Positions 45,302-55,180 of a stretch of DNA of 64,000 bases are shown one piece after another. The stretch is from Topomyia yanbarensis (taxonomy: Eukaryota; Arthropoda; Insecta; Diptera; Culicidae), in the NCBI RefSeq assembly GCF_030247195.1, contig NC_080671.1, positions 198,014,676-198,078,675 of the forward strand, read 5' to 3'. The notes beneath the pieces are model-generated. The model made no database searches and had not been told where the DNA came from. It saw only the letters and a list, made by a program, of their open reading frames with translations. Numbering within the stretch: position 1 is the stretch's first letter; the number at the start of each line of letters is the position of its first letter. The position numbers and the translations under genes are program-made.

Positions 45302-48300
45302 TTAGATAGATTCAAGAAGATTGGCATCTTTCAGGAAGGCAAGTAGTGCCTCTTCGTGCACTGGGTCATTTGCCAGTGTTTCTCGAATCGAGGAGGGCAA
45401 GTTGTGATGTCGTCGTAGGTTGTCGAACTCCCTGCAGTTTATTAGTAGATGCTCCACCGTGAGTCTAGTGCTGCAAGATGTGCATATTGGAGGGTCGACG
45501 CGGGTAATGGTGTGGGCATGGGTGAGCCTCGTATGTCCCACGCGGAGGCGGGATAGCGCTCTTTGTTCAACTCGGTTTTCGCGGTCTGTCCACTTTTCGA
45601 GGTCTCCCTTTACCTTTTGAGGGTAGCCTCGGAGAGTCCTCCAGTGAGTGATGAAGTGCTCAGAGGTCTTCGCCTTGAATTCCCTGATGATGTCGGATGA
45701 CGGTACTTCATTAGAGAACAGGGCGCGAGAGCGTCGGCCGAGCGCAGCCAAGTGGTCAGCATCCTCGTTACCGCGGATTCCGCTGTGTCCGGGTACCCAG
45801 CATATGGTAGTTAATGAGTCACAGGATTGTTCTATGGCTTGGACATAGGGGTGCTTGGACTCCCCTGATTCCAGCGCTTTGATGACTGAGAGGGAATCGG
45901 AGAAGATCACTGTGGGTGTGTCTTCAGGTTTGTTGGTAACCGCAATGACGATGGCGGCGGCTTCCGCGGAGAACACGGAACACCCGGAGAGTAAACGACG
46001 GGCGAGGCCCGCTCCGATTCCGCTCACACCCGCGCCCACCCCCTCGCCAAGTTTCGAGCCGTCGGTGTAGATGTGCAGATGGTTTGAGTATTTTTGTTCG
46101 ACCATCTGTAGGAATTTGGCTCTGGCAGCCCGGGGAGGATCTCCTGCTCTGGTGGATACAGCCAGACTGATGTCTATGTTTGGACCGCGCTCGTGCCAGG
46201 CGCGGTTGTTGACCCGATGTAGCTGGGCGACTGTGGGAAGAGGGGCATTGGCAAACATGGTGTGTATGCTCATAGCTGTCTGTAGTAGATGGCATTCATC
46301 ACCCGATGTTCTTTCTAGGAACCCCATGGCTCGTCTTAGAACGGCTATTGCCACTGCCCACCGACAGGGAAGGACGCCGGTTTCGACGCAGGCAGCTTCG
46401 GCGGGGGTGCTTGGCAGCAGGTTTGAGGCTGATCTGATTGCTCCGTGATACAGCGGTGCGAGGGTATCGATTAAACCCTCCCAGTTACGACTGGTTATTT
46501 CAAGGCCATAGAACAGACGACTGTGGATGAGGGCCTGGCTGATGTTGAGTGCGCTTTGCCTGTTCCACCTTGGGTGTCTCGAGCTGATGGTGCGGACAAG
46601 ACGTTTCCTGCTTTCGCAATCCTTTTTCACCCGTCGAAAGTGTGGAAGGAAAGTCATCTTACGGTCGATTATCACGCCAAGGATTTTTGGCTCTTTACGG
46701 AATGGTATTACTGTTCCAGCGAGTTTGACCGGCCGGTCGGTGGCTAAGTGGTAAGAGTTGCAACAGTGTGAAATAGCGCATTTTGGGGCGGAGATGCTGA
46801 AACCGACCGAGTTGGCCCACCGACCAACGGCGTTTACGGCAGCCTGCAGCTTCAATCTGGTGCGGCCGGTCGTTTTCCCGATCGCTACAAGAATCACGTC
46901 GTCTGCGTAGATGAATACGAATATGCCTTTCGGGAGCGTGGCAAAGAGGGAGTTCATGCTGACTAGGAATAGTGTAACTGCCAGCGCCGATCCTTGGGGT
47001 ACCCCGTTTGCCTCCCAAAATAGGTCCGATTGGTTTCCTCCGATACCCACCCTGAAGCTTCGGTCACTAAGGTATTGTTTTATGAAGCAGCCGAGGTTTC
47101 CGCGGATGCCCCATTGATGCAGCTGGCGAAGCACTCCTTCGCGCCATACAGTGTTGTATGCCTTGGCGAGATCAAGGATGGCAATGTCCGCATGAAGGTC
47201 GTTGGCTATGGCGTCGCTTAAAATTTCGCCGAGGCAGCCTAAATGAACACTTGTACCGAGTCCCTTTCGGAAAGCGAACTGCCGACGATCAAGAAGATCT
47301 TGTTCCTCGAGGAGGGTTAACAGGCGTCTGTTCACCATTTTTTCCATCGTTTTCCCAATGCAGGGGAGGAGACTGATGGGTCGGAAGTCATTCGGGCTTC
47401 TGGTTCCTTCGCATTTCTTCGGGATGGGGATCATGAGGGCGGTTCTCCAGTTGTCTGGTAGCGGCTCGCCTCCCCAGATCCTGTTGAAACCGTCTAGTAG
47501 CGCTCGTTTGGCAACTGGAGGTAGATGTCTTAACAGGGGATAACCGACGTCGTCGAGTCCGGCAGAGTTGCCTTTTGCTGTGCTTAGTGCAGTGGCAAGT
47601 TCCACCCCGGAGAAAGGTACGTTGTAATTTTGACTCGCATCTGGCGTGAAGATTGTAGGAGTAGCTTCTGTGGCCGTCTTCGTTTTGAGAAAGGAGGGTG
47701 GGAGGGAAGAGTCCCCCGAGATCAATGCGAAGTGCTTCCCGATTTCGTTTGCAATTTCGGAAGGTTCAACTGTCGTGGTACCATTGAGCGATAGTGCAAA
47801 ACCGTTTTGTCTTCTTTTGCCACTAAGGGCATTTACCCTTCTCCACAGTTCCGCGGTCGACGATTCGGAACTTATCCCGCCCAGGAAGGCTGTCCAGCTG
47901 GCCTCCTTGGCTTTCGCGATGGCTTGTCTGGCCTGATTCCTAAAATGTCGAAAAACCGCCGATCGCTCATCCCATTGATGATGGTCAGGGGGAGTATTTT
48001 TAAGAGCTCGAAGAGCTTTTCGTCGTTCTTTGATTGCCTTCGCTACTTCTGGGTTCCACCAGTGAACCGACCGGTTTGGTGGTGCTCCGCTAGTTCGCGG
48101 GATGCATGATTTTGCGGCCTGAGTCATAACTTCTACGAGTTCCTCTGGGGAGTAATTGCGGTCTCGATCGAGGGCATCCGAAATGTTGTCTTCGTAGGTG
48201 GGCCAATCCGCTCGATCGTAGATCCAACGGCGGCGTCGCGACGTTAATGGGGGCAATCGACCATGAGAGATTGTGATAGGAAGATGATCACTGTTCCCGA

Positions 48301-50020
48301 TGTCGGCTAGGACCGACCATCCGCAGGCTCCGGCGATGGAGCTAGAGCATATAGTTAAGTCTATGGCGGATGTGGATCGGCCCCGGAGAAAGGTTATACT
48401 GCCATCGTTTAGCGTCACGGCATCGCTATCTTCAACTGCGTCGATAATGGCGTTGCCGCGATGGCAACACCTTCTTGATCCCCACACTGTGTGATGCGCG
48501 TTGAAGTCACCCATTAGTATGAACGGGGTCTGCAGTTGCTTGAACAGATTCCGCAATTTGTTTCCGACGTCTTTTACTTCTTGGGGGATGTATATGGATG
48601 CCACCGTGCATTTTATGGGAAAATTGATCTTTCTGGCGACGACGATCAGGTCGGTGTCCAGTTTAACCAGCTCGGACGGAAGGTCAGCTCTGGTTCCTAG
48701 GCCGACCGTCTGGTAGAGGTTCGATCCTTTAGCTGAATCCCAGGTGTAACGGTGCCCGAACCACGGTGATGGATCCGTATCACCTTTTATGTGTGTCTCT
48801 TGGATAGCGAGACAGATGGGCGCTGAGCGAGCAATCATGTGTTGGAGGTCACCTAGGTTTGTTCTCAGGCCGTTGGTGTTCCACTGAATGGCCAAGGTGT
48901 AGTTTGTTCGTACGGGTAGAGGGTCAGAGCTATGGTTGGGACCACGATTACTCGCCGGTCGGCTGCTGGGCCTTGTCGAAGTTGATAGAACGGGCGGTGG
49001 GGGGACCGCCGGTGTTTTGCTTATAGGGAGCGTTTGGCCTGTTTGTGCTTTTGTGGAAAGGGTAGAGGCGACAGCAATTGGGATCTGTTGAGTTATAGTA
49101 TGGTGGGAACTTACCCGGGAGGGACCCGGGTTCCCCGCGCCGGCAACCGTCGGGGACTCTTCGGATGACTCCGGCACTTCCCGAGTCGGGGGCGGCGCGG
49201 GGAGGTGGGCTTTTTTGATGCACGGTGAGCAAGTTGCGTTGTAGGTGGATTGAAGTCTGTTGCTTTCTTTGGTAACGCTGGCGTTCTGCAATGATGCGGC
49301 TGATTTTGTACCGTGGGACTCTGTAGGGGAGAAGAGTGCGACAGATGGATCCGGTCGGGTTACGGGGTTGGTGGAACTTACCCGAGGAAGCCCCGGGTTC
49401 CCCGCGCCGGCAACCGTCGGGGACTCATCGGATGTTTCCGGCACCTCCCGAGTCGGGGGCGGCGCGAGGAGGGGGGCTTTTTTGATGTATGCGTTTTTGT
49501 TGTTATTGCTGATCTGGTGTGAATCCAAACAAACGGATTCTGCTGACGGACTAGTGGAACAGGTATTGATGTTCCGTTGCGGCTCGTTCGAATCGCTGTT
49601 CCCGTAGTGAAACCGTACTGGATGCCACGAGCATCCGGCTATAGGGCTTGGGTGGCGGGGATAACGGTTGATGTTGCTGTGGTCTAGGCTTTTGGGGGTG
49701 GAGTCCAAGTTGTTGATTTCTTTGTGTGCTATTGATTGTGTTGGCGTGTCGGGCGAGTGATTGTAGTTCAGGGTTTCGATGATTGACGGCCGGGTGCCGT
49801 CTGGTAGGTGTTGGCTAGAAGGGTTTAGGGGCAGTCGGTTGTTTGCTGTTGCATTTAGTCTAAAAGTACTTGCCTGGGTAAAACCCGGGCCCGCGTCAAC
49901 AGCCGCCGGGGGTGCATCGGGAGGACCCGGAACGTCCCCGGTCGGGGTCGACGCGGGAGGGTTGTTTGTTTTGTTTCGGCTGTTGAATTTAATTGCTTTT
50001 GTTGTTTGCTGACTGCCGGG
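45302..50020 (-). CDS. I-clade LINE ORF2: endonuclease-RT-RNase H
   Basis: An open frame of 1,572 codons, with domains numbered from the TTG at 49,708. Endonuclease from about 269: IQWNTNG, AIQETH, ILMGDFNAHHTVWG, NSDHLPI, so its N, E, D and H residues are present. Reverse transcriptase: NDFRPISLLPCIGKTMEKM, AILDLAKAYNTVW, GVPQGSALAVTLFL, FIYADDVIL. RNase H: HIYTDGSKLGEG, FSAEAAAIV, IFSDSLSVIKAL, WVPGHSGIRGNEDAD. A Cys/His group CTSCSTRLTVEHLLINC lies at the end. The frame is the same as ORF1, separated by TAA at 50,045 and TAA at 50,021. There is no ATG before residue 291, which is already inside the endonuclease, so initiation must be unusual. Residues 82-112 and 169-198 repeat a PPTREVPE / SPTVAGAGNPG module. 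Confidence 0.93.
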   Translation of the reverse strand, partial: PGSQQTTKAIKFNSRNKTNNPPASTPTGDVPGPPDAPPAAVDAGPGFTQASTFRLNATANNRLPLNPSSQHLPDGTRPSIIETLNYNHSPDTPTQSIAHKEINNLDSTPKSLDHSNINRYPRHPSPIAGCSWHPVRFHYGNSDSNEPQRNINTCSTSPSAESVCLDSHQISNNNKNAYIKKAPLLAPPPTREVPETSDESPTVAGAGNPGLPRVSSTNPVTRPDPSVALFSPTESHGTKSAASLQNASVTKESNRLQSTYNATCSPCIKKAHLPAPPPTREVPESSEESPTVAGAGNPGPSRVSSHHTITQQIPIAVASTLSTKAQTGQTLPISKTPAVPPPPVLSTSTRPSSRPASNRGPNHSSDPLPVRTNYTLAIQWNTNGLRTNLGDLQHMIARSAPICLAIQETHIKGDTDPSPWFGHRYTWDSAKGSNLYQTVGLGTRADLPSELVKLDTDLIVVARKINFPIKCTVASIYIPQEVKDVGNKLRNLFKQLQTPFILMGDFNAHHTVWGSRRCCHRGNAIIDAVEDSDAVTLNDGSITFLRGRSTSAIDLTICSSSIAGACGWSVLADIGNSDHLPITISHGRLPPLTSRRRRWIYDRADWPTYEDNISDALDRDRNYSPEELVEVMTQAAKSCIPRTSGAPPNRSVHWWNPEVAKAIKERRKALRALKNTPPDHHQWDERSAVFRHFRNQARQAIAKAKEASWTAFLGGISSESSTAELWRRVNALSGKRRQNGFALSLNGTTTVEPSEIANEIGKHFALISGDSSLPPSFLKTKTATEATPTIFTPDASQNYNVPFSGVELATALSTAKGNSAGLDDVGYPLLRHLPPVAKRALLDGFNRIWGGEPLPDNWRTALMIPIPKKCEGTRSPNDFRPISLLPCIGKTMEKMVNRRLLTLLEEQDLLDRRQFAFRKGLGTSVHLGCLGEILSDAIANDLHADIAILDLAKAYNTVWREGVLRQLHQWGIRGNLGCFIKQYLSDRSFRVGIGGNQSDLFWEANGVPQGSALAVTLFLVSMNSLFATLPKGIFVFIYADDVILVAIGKTTGRTRLKLQAAVNAVGRWANSVGFSISAPKCAISHCCNSYHLATDRPVKLAGTVIPFRKEPKILGVIIDRKMTFLPHFRRVKKDCESRKRLVRTISSRHPRWNRQSALNISQALIHSRLFYGLEITSRNWEGLIDTLAPLYHGAIRSASNLLPSTPAEAACVETGVLPCRWAVAIAVLRRAMGFLERTSGDECHLLQTAMSIHTMFANAPLPTVAQLHRVNNRAWHERGPNIDISLAVSTRAGDPPRAARAKFLQMVEQKYSNHLHIYTDGSKLGEGVGAGVSGIGAGLARRLLSGCSVFSAEAAAIVIAVTNKPEDTPTVIFSDSLSVIKALESGESKHPYVQAIEQSCDSLTTICWVPGHSGIRGNEDADHLAALGRRSRALFSNEVPSSDIIREFKAKTSEHFITHWRTLRGYPQKVKGDLEKWTDRENRVEQRALSRLRVGHTRLTHAHTITRVDPPICTSCSTRLTVEHLLINCREFDNLRRHHNLPSSIRETLANDPVHEEALLAFLKDANLLESI

Positions 50021-50044
50021 TTAGGCGTTTGCGAGCTGTTGTGT

Positions 50045-51481
50045 TTATTCCGAGATGGTGAATGGGTTGTCAGGGTCCGATGAGGGTACCTGATTTAGGT
50101 TATTCAGTGATGCTGTTGAGCTGGAGCGGGACCAAGACATTGCGGAGTCATTGTTGGGTGTTAGCAGAGTCATGTCGGGAGTTGCTTTGGAGTTGGGGCT
50201 TCTGGATTTATCAGTGCCACTTTTTCGGGAGTCTTTTTCTTTTTGGCGATTGGATCTTCTAGGTTCGGACAGGCTGAACGGGCCGATAGAGGTACCCGCT
50301 ACGGAGGTTGGTTCAATAAACTTGCCCTTTTTGGCTTTCGTTCCCGTAAAAGCGTTTTCGTTGGTGTTCTCCGAGGGGTGAGCGGACTGATATTTGTAGA
50401 GCTCGGTTACAGCTTGTCGGAGTTTGGCTATTTCGGCGGAGGCTGCTTGCAGCTGTTTGGCCTGCTTGGCACAGTGTTCCTTAAGAATATTGATTACCTG
50501 GTCTTTATTGTCTTCCGCGCTTTGAGCTTTGCTTTCCTTCAGGGTTGCTAGTTCTTTTTGTAGCTGGGCTATGATTGTGTCCTTTTCGTCGTCCTTGGTG
50601 TTTCCTTTGATGGTACTGGCATAGGTTGGGATTTGCGATCGTTTGGTTATTAGGGCTCTGGCTTCGGGATAGGTGATGTTGTTGTCGATTTTTGCTTTGG
50701 TGATCATTTCCTCCTCAATGAATTTGGGACACTCCCGGCTACGTGTCGAGTGTCCTTGTCCGCAGTTGATACAGAGGCTTGTGTTGACACAGGGGTTTTC
50801 CTTTGATGTTTCGTGTTGTTGGCTGCAGTTCAGGCAGACGGCGGGGTTGGGGCAGAATCGACTGCCGTGCCCGAAGTGCCCGCACTTGAAGCACATCATC
50901 GGCAGTGGGTAGTACGGGCGAATGCTGGTGCGCAGTAGACCAATATACACGTGCTCCGGAAGGATGGAACCAGAGAATGATAGGATAACCAGTGGTGTGT
51001 TGGTCGGTTTTTTGTCGACCATTTTTGTAATTCTCCGAACGTTTGTGACCCCCTGAGTCTTCAGCTCTTCCAGAAGTCTAGCTTCTTCTACGTCTTTTGT
51101 GTCGGGATCGTAGATAACGCCTTGTACTATGTTGAGTGTTGGGTGGGGGATGATCTCCACCTTTTGGCCGCCTATGAGCTGGTTCATTTTCTGTAGTGCT
51201 ATATAGGTTTTCTTGGATCGGGTTCTCAATACGTATCTGTATCCCTTTGCCTCTTTTGTTGCGCTCACCAGGTTTCTGGGGTCAGTCTCAAGCACTGCCT
51301 GTACCGATTTCAGGATAAGGAAGGGATCGGCGGGGAGACGTTGTTCCGTGTTTCCTGGCTCGTCGATTGCTCTTAATAGTAGGGTCTGTTGGTCAATTAC
51401 GTCCCCGGAGTTCATGTAGCCGGGGAGTGATCGACTAAGGGGTGGTTCCCCGCCCCAATCGGGGGGAGGGGGGCGCGGCAT
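50045..51481 (-). CDS. I-clade LINE ORF1 (gag-like, 478 aa)
   Basis: A nucleic-acid-binding protein of the LINE particle. The start is the ATG at 51,479-51,481 (MPRPPPPDWGGEPPLSRSLP); the frame extends 18 codons upstream from a GTG, but ATG is preferred. A central RRM-like region is followed by CFKCGHFGHGSRFC (CX2CX4HX4C), CLNCSQQHETSKENPC and CINCGQGHSTRSREC, the three knuckles typical of I-type ORF1. A coiled coil (IIAQLQKELATLKES and on to KLRQAVTEL) follows, then a Ser/Lys-rich tail. It ends TAA at 50,045, seven codons before a second in-frame TAA. Confidence 0.9.
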   Translation of the reverse strand: MPRPPPPDWGGEPPLSRSLPGYMNSGDVIDQQTLLLRAIDEPGNTEQRLPADPFLILKSVQAVLETDPRNLVSATKEAKGYRYVLRTRSKKTYIALQKMNQLIGGQKVEIIPHPTLNIVQGVIYDPDTKDVEEARLLEELKTQGVTNVRRITKMVDKKPTNTPLVILSFSGSILPEHVYIGLLRTSIRPYYPLPMMCFKCGHFGHGSRFCPNPAVCLNCSQQHETSKENPCVNTSLCINCGQGHSTRSRECPKFIEEEMITKAKIDNNITYPEARALITKRSQIPTYASTIKGNTKDDEKDTIIAQLQKELATLKESKAQSAEDNKDQVINILKEHCAKQAKQLQAASAEIAKLRQAVTELYKYQSAHPSENTNENAFTGTKAKKGKFIEPTSVAGTSIGPFSLSEPRRSNRQKEKDSRKSGTDKSRSPNSKATPDMTLLTPNNDSAMSWSRSSSTASLNNLNQVPSSDPDNPFTISE

Positions 51482-52138
51482 TTTGTTATTGTTGGTGGGG
51501 TTCGTCACAAAACTCTCGTACAAGTCACTGCACACACGAGCACCGGTTCGACTCGAGGGTTCGCTGCTACACTCTCATACAAATCGCCGACGGTCGGCAA
51601 TTTAATGGGGGCGCAAGTTTTTCACTAGGTTTGAAAATTCGATTTGGTGGAGACGCAAGTTTTTCACTTAGTTTGAATATTTGGTTTGGTGGAGGCGCGG
51701 TCGTGTTTATCGATTTGAGATTGAAGTTTCGGTGGAGGCGCGAGTTGTTTACCTACTTGTGAGTCTGCGCTCCTGTTACCTGGTACAACTTTCGATGTCC
51801 AATTTTCTCGCGGAAATGCCGTAGTAAGCTTGGAATTTTGCTAAATTGGGTCGGGAGTGACCCTTTGGCGGCTCCGCGGCCCCTTGGGGTGGGACGGACC
51901 CGTAGGGAAGCGACTTTCGATGCACTTGATATTCGCACTACTGATCGGGAGAATTAACACTGCACTCGCGTGAACTATCGCTGGGGTAGCGAAATACGAT
52001 TGGAGCCGGATGGCTGAGGCCGAGATTGAAAGAAAGATCCGGGTGGCGTAGGCCGAGCACTTATTTTCCAGGCAATCACGGGCCAGAACGAGAAAAAGAT
52101 AAACTCAACCGATCACTCCGAGTGATTGGTACGATCTG
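51482..52138 (-). promoter_or_regulatory. LINE 5' UTR with tandem repeats
   Basis: Non-coding leader of the I-clade element and presumably its internal promoter. It contains 42-43-bp tandem units at about 51,607, 51,649, 51,691 and 51,734, each with GGNGNCGC followed by a TTTG-rich half. The 5' end is set by the target duplication at 52,139. Confidence 0.65.
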
Positions 52139-52239
52139 ACTACAGAGTTAAAACATGTTATAATAATTAGCAATAAGAAAAATGTCATCAAGATAGCGTT
52201 AAAACACTTTTAACTCGTAGTGTGAACGTAGTATAAGTC

Positions 52240-52335
52240 TGTCCCATCAGCTTAAAATCATCAGCTTAAAATGAGCTTCTTTCTTACGGGACATCACGCT
52301 TGACTAGGAGTTTGCTCAGGAACACAAGTCTCAGA
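52240..52335. repeat. dispersed repeat, left part
   Basis: GACATCACGCTTGACTAGGA and the following bases resemble positions 5-60 of the window. The block is interrupted by the hAT-type element at 52,336 and resumes at 52,575. Confidence 0.4.
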
Positions 52336-52574
52336 CAGGGTTACCATATTCACAGATTTGTCTGTAATGTCAGAGATTATTTTAATAATTTTTGATCACA
52401 GATTCTTTTTACAGATAACAGATTTTTGGCAATTTGATGAAAATTTCACAGATTTTTGTGAATATTGTGATTTTTCACAGATTTATTTGAAAATTTATCA
52501 CAGATTTATTTCCTGTTTTAGTCAACACAGATGGTAAAAAGAATTTTTTGACCGAAACACAGATTTCATTCCTG
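52336..52574. mobile_element. non-autonomous hAT-type element, 239 bp
   Basis: It starts CAGGGTTACCATATTCACAG and ends ATTTCATTCCTG, with short inverted CAGG ends. GTCTCAGA (52,328-52,335) and GTCTCAGG (52,575-52,582) form an 8-bp duplication with one difference. The interior repeats CACAGATTT or CACAGATT about eight times. Confidence 0.72.
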
Positions 52575-52582
52575 GTCTCAGG

Positions 52583-52700
52583 TCTTCATTTTTTAGAGCT
52601 AGCGTCAATCCGGCGCTAGGTTAGCCCGTTAACTAAGTTAGTGTCGGATTCTGATGAGACGCAAATTCCATCCGTCCCTGCTTACTGTCTCTTCCAATTG
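52583..52700. repeat. dispersed repeat, right part
   Basis: AGCGTCAATCCGGCGCTAGG and AGTTAGTGTCGGATTCTGAT match the window start and 38,760. The parent family is unknown. Confidence 0.45.
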
Positions 52701-52899
52701 CCACGACATCACTATAAAACTACCCAATAATTTTCCAGTGCAGAAAGTGTTTAAAGGGACTGAATCTTCTTAATTAACAAATACAGTAGCCCCACATGTT
52801 ACTTGCATAAAACAATCATATTCTTCTTATTTGGATATAGGTTTTAGCCCATTCGACAGCTATACTCCCATTTCACCTAAATCGATTTACTCATTATAC

Positions 52900-53900
52900 A
52901 TAGGTGGAATCGATGGTAAAATGAACACGTTAAGCAAAGTCATTATTTTCTAAATTATTAGTGATGGAGACATTACGATCAGCTTATATGCTTCTTGTTA
53001 AACATGTTTTGTACATAATTGGTGAACATACTTCGACATACATATTTTTTCGACAAGTGTTCTTTACTTTAAAACATGTCCGAAAATGTGACATGTTTAT
53101 AGCGTGTGGGTAAAATGATCATGTGGTTGTGGTAAAATGAACACCTGATAGCAATGTTTTTTACTTACAAAATGTCCTGTATGTATGCAATAGGCAGAAT
53201 TCATTTGCATTTTTCGAAATGCTGATGTCCCAGTGGGACATGAGCAATGCATACACACAGGACATTTGCTAGCAAAAAAAACTTGCCACGGAAAAATTTA
53301 ATTTTCTTGTCGTAATATTACCTGATTCTGGCATCTAGTAGTATCTACACATCATCTGAAGTTATTCATGGTTGTTAAAATTCTTGGGATCTGTTGAAGA
53401 ACAGAATTCCGACTAATATTGAGATTTGATACCACAATAGATCGAAATACTGGTCGCAGTATTTCGTCTCCAAAAAAAAAATTAGGCTTGGTACTTACGA
53501 TTGTTCCTATGGCTCCCACTACAACCTGTTCATTTTACCCCTTAGTTATTTTATTTTTAAACAACCGAGCCGATTGAGCAATTTTCTCATGATGCCTACC
53601 CATTGCGGTGAAATATCTGTAAAAGATTAAATTATTATGATGTAACCCCAATTTTTTATTGAAATTAATATTTCACCTCAAAAGGCCTTATATATTCTAC
53701 ATGCCGAAATTAACATTAACGATAGACATGAATACCGTTTTTGATTTTTATCATATTCGAAAGTTTTGTATCAAAAGAAATGGGTTCAATATCCTTTAAA
53801 TACTTGTCAAATATCGTCTTGATTTGGCTGTTCCGCTTTTATTTAACATTTTACCCACAATTCCCCTACAACTCTCATTCATTCGCTTTACCTACCGATT
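52900..53900. repeat. region with GGTAAAATGAACA words and an inverted pair
   Basis: GGTAAAATGAACA-like words occur at about 52,915, 53,109 and 53,132, with complements at about 53,528 and 53,850. An imperfect hairpin pairs GCAATGTTTTTTACTT and AATGTCCTG (53,152-53,180) with CAGGACATTTGCTAGC (53,260-53,276). It is probably an old TIR element; boundaries are not fixed. Confidence 0.4.
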
Positions 53901-55170
53901 GACAGTGTTGAAGTCGACCATGTTGTTTGCTTCTCCTCGTTGTGGGTCGCCCGATGAACACAGGGTACGTGGTTTTATCACCTTGCTAAAATCGTTGTTG
54001 TAAATTTTGCGAACTTTGTTTTTACTGATAGTACAAGTGAGATTATCTGCTATGCGTCTTATCAAAATCTTTTGAAAGCCCATTGAGAACAAGATTGCAC
54101 TGAGCTTAGCAACTTCACTGCTAATATGAAACTCAATCTACTCAATACTTTGCTAAAGCTGGTGGTGAACGATGTGATGATGACAAAGACATGAGCAAAG
54201 CAATCCTTCAACTGAGTGAACTTTACACTTGTCACGCTGTTGTTGATTATGGTGTGAATGGCGATATCAATGAAACAGTTAACTACGAATGATTTGCATT
54301 TATTGTGGATATAGAACTAAATGAAACATTGTGACAAATTTGAAATTTGCTTGATATCAGAATGCTATTGCCATTGCTTTAGCTATTCCCATTGAAAATT
54401 CAATAACAAATTAAAAAACTCACGTGCGTTTACTACGAAATGCGATATTGTTTGCCCTTTAACCCGCCCTCTATTACTCGATCGTCATTGCAATAGTAGC
54501 GGTGAACTTGAAGTTAGTTATTTAGTTCCGTTTTACTGTTTACCTCGCAATTTGGTCGGCACTCTACCTATTGATATGTGGGAAACATCTACCGAGTAAA
54601 AACGATCTCAAGAAGTCATTCACCTTATATTTAACACGATAGAATAGCAATTATTTGAAGTTATTTTTCGGAGCGTTTAACAAACTTTTGTTAGATCGAA
54701 CTCCAAAATTACACAACCAATTTGAAGAACAGTTTGAAACGAAATAATGCCTTCATGCTCGTAAGACTTTCTCATCAATACCATTCTTTGCCGCTATCGT
54801 ATGTGTATGTATAGGGAGACTTGGGGCACAATTCTTTTCTACGGTTTTCTCGTATGAGTCTCAGCGCATGAAATTTATTAAATGGCATTTTCGTTGTTAC
54901 CTGATACACCTATGTAGTACAAAAAAGAGGTAGGCTGATTACAACTGTTGTTACGGCATTTAATTTGGAAGGGACAGGAAGGTGAAGTATATTTTTTTCA
55001 ATAATAAGAGCTATAGTACAAAAGGGAGAGCAACGAGTTGAAGGAAGAACGTTTAGAAAAGCGTTGAAAGGGTCATATGAGCAAACTTAGAGTTTCCCGG
55101 CGAGTTAACCCTTTGTCTGCTACCGCAGGAGTCAAGATCTTTTGGCATTAGAAATGCGAATCTCCTGAGT
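53900..55170. other. non-coding stretch, nothing recognised
   Basis: No convincing gene or element ends. The short frame at 53,892-54,092 has no recognisable domain. Confidence 0.45.
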
Positions 55171-55180
55171 CTGCGGCATG

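Larger units (their letters stand above)
43991..52138 (-). mobile_element. full-length I-clade LINE
   Basis: A minus-strand element of 8.15 kb: 5' UTR (52,138-51,482), ORF1 with three zinc knuckles, ORF2 with endonuclease, reverse transcriptase and RNase H, a 3' UTR with a 96-bp minisatellite, and a (TAA)n tail (43,991-44,020). A perfect 12-bp duplication ACTACAGAGTTA lies at 43,979-43,990 and 52,139-52,150. The TAA tail, the RNase H and the ORF1 knuckle triad place it in the I group (I-factor/MosquI-like); the exact family is not claimed. All catalytic residues are present and no frame breaks occur within the domains, so the copy looks recent. Confidence 0.92.
43967..52233. mobile_element. 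small TIR element (about 107 bp) split by the LINE
   Basis: The left half (43,967-43,990) begins TACTACGTTCACACTAC, and the right half (52,151-52,233) ends with its complement. TAA flanks both ends (43,964-43,966; 52,234-52,236), a 3-bp duplication as in PIF/Harbinger-type elements. Joined across the LINE insertion, the element is mostly inverted repeat and about 107 bp. Confidence 0.8.

Noticed and set aside
44249..45327. Long minus- and plus-strand reading frames (219-353 codons) rich in Arg, Pro and His
   Set aside because: They lie entirely in the 96-bp minisatellite; the period is a multiple of 3, so open frames persist without selection, and several overlap in different frames.
45400..49700. 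Many plus-strand reading frames of 60-125 codons
   Set aside because: Antisense shadows of LINE ORF2; no recognisable domains.
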